Assembly (NCBI RefSeq): GCF_047675955.1
Contig: NC_132912.1
Span: 17,086,500 to 17,150,499, forward strand
DNA: 64,000 bases
Source: Chlorocebus sabaeus
Lineage: Eukaryota > Chordata > Mammalia > Primates > Cercopithecidae
Direction: 5' to 3'
This document shows positions 61,141 through 64,000 of the stretch, piece by piece. Position numbers and translations under genes: made by a program. Every line of letters begins with the position of its first letter. The stretch's first letter is position 1. The notes under the pieces were generated by a model. The model worked only from the letters and a program-made list of their open reading frames with translations, ran no database searches and was not told the origin of the DNA.

Positions 61141-62845
61141 TTAAATTTTTATTGTGCGATAAATTGATTAAAGTGCGTTTTCTCCATTATTACAAGGAAA
61201 ACTGATGATAAAACGGTCATATGTCCACAGCCTAGGCGTCTAAAATATATCCTACTGACTGGATGCATGGATAAAGGAATGAAGAACGTATATTTAGGGT
61301 AGTGACAGCCTGAGGAAATACCACAGCAAACACAAAACAAAACAACAAACCCTGCTTAACTGTGTTTAATTTGGCATATCCCAGATTTATTAGAATGTAG
61401 GTCTCTATTTGTGAAACACCTATCAACATTTGTGGCAGAGACAGTTATGTGGCTTCCGCAAATTGACTTCCCCTTCCTTTGGTTTCATGAACTACCACAT
61501 GGAAGCCAGGAACACGTACCTGCCTTTGACTCTGATGTGATTAGAAATAACCTAGTGTTGCAGTAAGCATCTGTGAATTATGAGTTCTCCACAACAGCTA
61601 GCATCACTTTAAGTATTGACAATATCCCATGAGCCTGATGTTTCTCGGTCGTGGTATATGGAAAATGTTGTTCAGGCCATAGACATGGAGAATATGGATG
61701 TGAAACTGAAAGATTCAGGGATACTGGTGATTTTTTTTATTCATTCGTCCACTTGGAGTGCATTATTTTGCAACTGAAAGGAGGACATGGGAGTGCAATA
61801 AACTGTGATATAAGCATCTGGGGTGAACAGGATGACATTAGCAAGGATTTGGCAAGAGATGAAATGCACCTTATAAAGACTGGGGGGAAACGCCTTTGAT
61901 CGAACTCCCCCACACAATCAGGAGGACTTGAAATGGACTTTAGTGGAAAAGGGGAAGGAATACGAAAATCAATTAATGGAAGATGACAGTGGCCAAGGTG
62001 CCCGATAAGGAAAAGGGAAAGAAAGTTTAGAATCAGAATGCAAAACTGTAAAGTGAATCTGACATTTTTAATATAATGAGGTAAATGTAGTAACAGTATG
62101 ACCAGGCCTTGGTGAGATAAAATATGTAACTCAGCCATAGCAATGGAAGAGCAAGTCCTCATTGGAAAGTAACATTTAATAGCAGGCAAATGTATGTTAA
62201 GAAGATGCCTATTAAGATACTTTTCCCTCCCCAGGAGACAGCATTGAAGTGAGGATAAAACAGGCTATTTTGGTGGAAGTGGGCTATGAACAGTCGTCTC
62301 AAGTGCTAGACCAGGGGCATGTGCAAAGCTTGCTCTTGGGGAATCCTCAAGGATTTGATTAAGTCTGGGGTGAGGACTAGGAATAAATTTTTCTAACAAG
62401 ATCCCCAGATGATTCTGGAATGCAGCCAGATTTGGTAGCCAGTTATAAGGACTTTATCTTCCCACCTCAGCTTCTTTTCAGTACAGACTGCAATCGTTTG
62501 AAAAGGAAATCTATCAACACCAATGTACCAAAAGAGATCTACAGGGGTGGTAACAGGGAGACTGTTTCAACCATATGGACACCTATGAGATGTCTTCTTC
62601 CCAAAAAAATGTAGCATTTGTTGAATTCTTTATATGCTCTCCTCATATAAAGGAGACAGTGAAGAGAAGTGCAACTCTGTACTAATTCCGGCGAGCAAAG
62701 AAGCAGTTGTTAATACAGAAGTGACCAAAACATTAGAAGACAGTGATCCCTTGCCTTAACTTAGAGCCTGTGATGGCTGACCACTTAACAGGACTAAGGT
62801 TTTGGGGATTCAAACTTCAAAACAAGATATAAACCTGTGGATTAA

Positions 62846-62870
62846 AAAAAAAAAAAAAAAAAAAAAAGCA
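62846..62870. repeat. Poly-A run
   Basis: About 25 A after GTGGATT. I could not recognise a retrotransposed body upstream, so its origin is open. Confidence 0.85.
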
Positions 62871-63429
62871 AAAACAAATGAAAAAGCAATTGAAAAAGGA
62901 AAGAACATTCTAGAAAATTGGCAAATTCTGAAAACCTAAATTCTCACTACAAAATCAGGAATAATTTTGCAGGGGTGCAAAAAAAGGAGAACCCTCTAAA
63001 GAAATCAATCTAAGCAGAAACCCAAGGGTCTACATGGGAACTTTCTGACCATTTTATGGGTACACATACAAACTAGCTAAACTTTGGGAAATGGCACAGA
63101 AAAATATCGTTGAACATTAGAAAATAATGTCTAATTTTAAGGCTGTGACTAGGGCAAATGAAAGATGGAAACATGGATGGGATTGATGCTTTCAGAAGAG
63201 AGTGTGATGTCAATGAAGAGGGGGCAGAAACATGCCTAGTTTGATTTTGAAACTGGAAGAAGACACATGGAATTCCAGTGTAGAAGATAAAAGAGTCAAC
63301 TCCTTTCAGTGAACTTTTCCAGGCTTAAGGGAATTACATTCCACGGCACTGAAAGGTATAGTCGTCACAGGGCTGATTTTGTAATCTTGATGAATTCATG
63401 GGTGCTTAATTCATGGTTAATGTTTTTGA

Positions 63430-63818
63430 CACGGCCATAAAAAAGAGCAAGATCAGGTCCTTTGCAAGAATGTGAATGGAACTGGAGGCCATTTTCCTTA
63501 GCAAACTAATGCAGGAAACATAAAATCAAGTACTGCATGTTCTTACTTACATGTGGGAGCTAAGTGCTGAGAATACACAGACACATGACGGGGAAACAAC
63601 ACACGCCGGGGCCTACCTGAGGGTGGAGGATGGGAGGAAGGAGAGGATCCAAAAAAATAATAAGTACTAGGCTAAATACCTAGGTGATGAAATGATCTAT
63701 GCAACAAACCCCCGTGACACAAATTTATCTATATAATAAATAAGTTCGGGGTATGTGTACTACTATTAGGGTAGTGCACATACCCCGAAATTAAAAGTTA
63801 AACTAAAAAAAAAAAAAA
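63430..63818 (+). mobile_element. L1 3'-end fragment with internal inverted duplication
   Basis: The last part of ORF2 and the 3' UTR (GGCCATAAAAAAGAGCAAG, ACATGTGGGAGCTAAGTG), ending in poly-A. An inverted repeat at 63745-63789 interrupts the usual 3' end. Confidence 0.85.
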
Positions 63819-64000
63819 TGTTTTAGCCTTCCAGCAGAATCTATGCCCCTGCTCACAGGTTCTGCTTCTGCCCAGAACATAATCTGTGAACATCACTGGC
63901 TGGAGGGCTTGGTTGCACTGCCCTAAGGGGTACCGTCCATAGGCAGGCTAGACCCACGCCTTTGCTGTCGAGCTCAAACACATGAGCTCCCTGTGCTGGG

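Larger units (their letters stand above)
1..64000 (-). other. CUBN: CUBN (cubilin) gene, internal portion
   Basis: Four minus-strand exons with canonical splice sites translate to consecutive pieces of the CUB array of cubilin. Cubilin is the large peripheral membrane receptor of kidney proximal tubule and ileum. With amnionless it takes up intrinsic factor-vitamin B12, and in kidney also albumin, transferrin and other ligands. Joined in order (47775-47625, 18704-18523, 12427-12253, 10775-10606) the reading frame is continuous, with no stop or frameshift. Neither gene end is in the window: no signal peptide, EGF repeats, promoter or final exon. More than 98 percent of the window is intron. 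Gene assignment rests on remembered cubilin sequence and domain order; the exon structure is read directly. Confidence 0.95.
47776..64000 (-). other. CUBN: CUBN intron 5' of the CUB8 second-half exon (partial)
   Basis: More than 16.2 kb of intron before the exon at 47775. I looked on the minus strand for the first half of CUB8 and did not find it, so that exon lies beyond 64000. It holds four Alus, L1 tails, a hAT-type transposon and MIR/L2 relics. Nothing was recognised in 47776-48140, 48265-49600, 49760-50635, 50680-52280, 52580-53190, 53355-54108, 54447-55680, 56529-57726, 58728-59105, 59300-60018, 60185-60700 and 61140-63430. Confidence 0.85.

Noticed and set aside
62600..62871. Processed pseudogene suggested by the poly-A run
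   Set aside because: No recognisable reading frame or gene match upstream, and no target duplications found.

Overview
The window is primate nuclear DNA. It lies inside one large protein-coding gene, CUBN (cubilin), which is transcribed from the minus strand. The evidence is dense Alu and L1 content, ERV1 proviral sequence of the HERV9/LTR12 type (an element group of Old World monkeys and apes), and four spliceable minus-strand exons whose translations are consecutive parts of cubilin's CUB-domain array. From remembered domain positions they cover about residues 1340-1565: the second half of CUB8, all of CUB9 and the first half of CUB10. A few residues differ from human cubilin as I remember it, so the source may be a non-human catarrhine; this is not certain.

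Layout in CUBN order (right to left): partial upstream intron 64000-47776; exon 47775-47625; a 28.9 kb intron; exon 18704-18523; a 6.1 kb intron; exon 12427-12253; a 1.5 kb intron; exon 10775-10606; then more than 10.6 kb of the next intron to base 1. Intron phases run 1-0-1-0, so each CUB module is an exon pair that can be added or removed without breaking the frame. I see no other gene, no CpG-island promoter and no structured RNA gene.

The rest is intronic repeat. The largest element is a 7.8 kb HERV9-type provirus (38938-46755, minus strand, co-oriented with CUBN) with two LTRs, a 4-bp target duplication, an arginine-tRNA-type primer site and a polypurine tract. It carries decayed gag, protease, RT and RNase H, a second unlike RNase H segment, and the end of env TM. 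Three solo LTRs of one ERV1 family lie at 5.2, 9.1 and 13.2 kb, all antisense to CUBN. Others are a 5'-truncated L1 with perfect 15-bp target duplications (6837-8926), further L1 tails, at least 14 Alu copies, a Tigger-type transposon with intact ends, a hAT-type transposon, MER5A, MLT1-type LTRs, and MIR/L2 relics.

Several local structures are not explained by simple insertion: an 11-unit GT-rich minisatellite with three-unit higher-order periodicity (35185-36236), a near-perfect 111-bp palindrome (16588-16698), an inverted duplication in an L1 3' end (63745-63789), a 53-bp alternating purine-pyrimidine tract, and a 37-bp direct repeat 1.3 kb apart. I found no convincing sign of a new biological system. 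The most unusual item is the mosaic internal region of the provirus.
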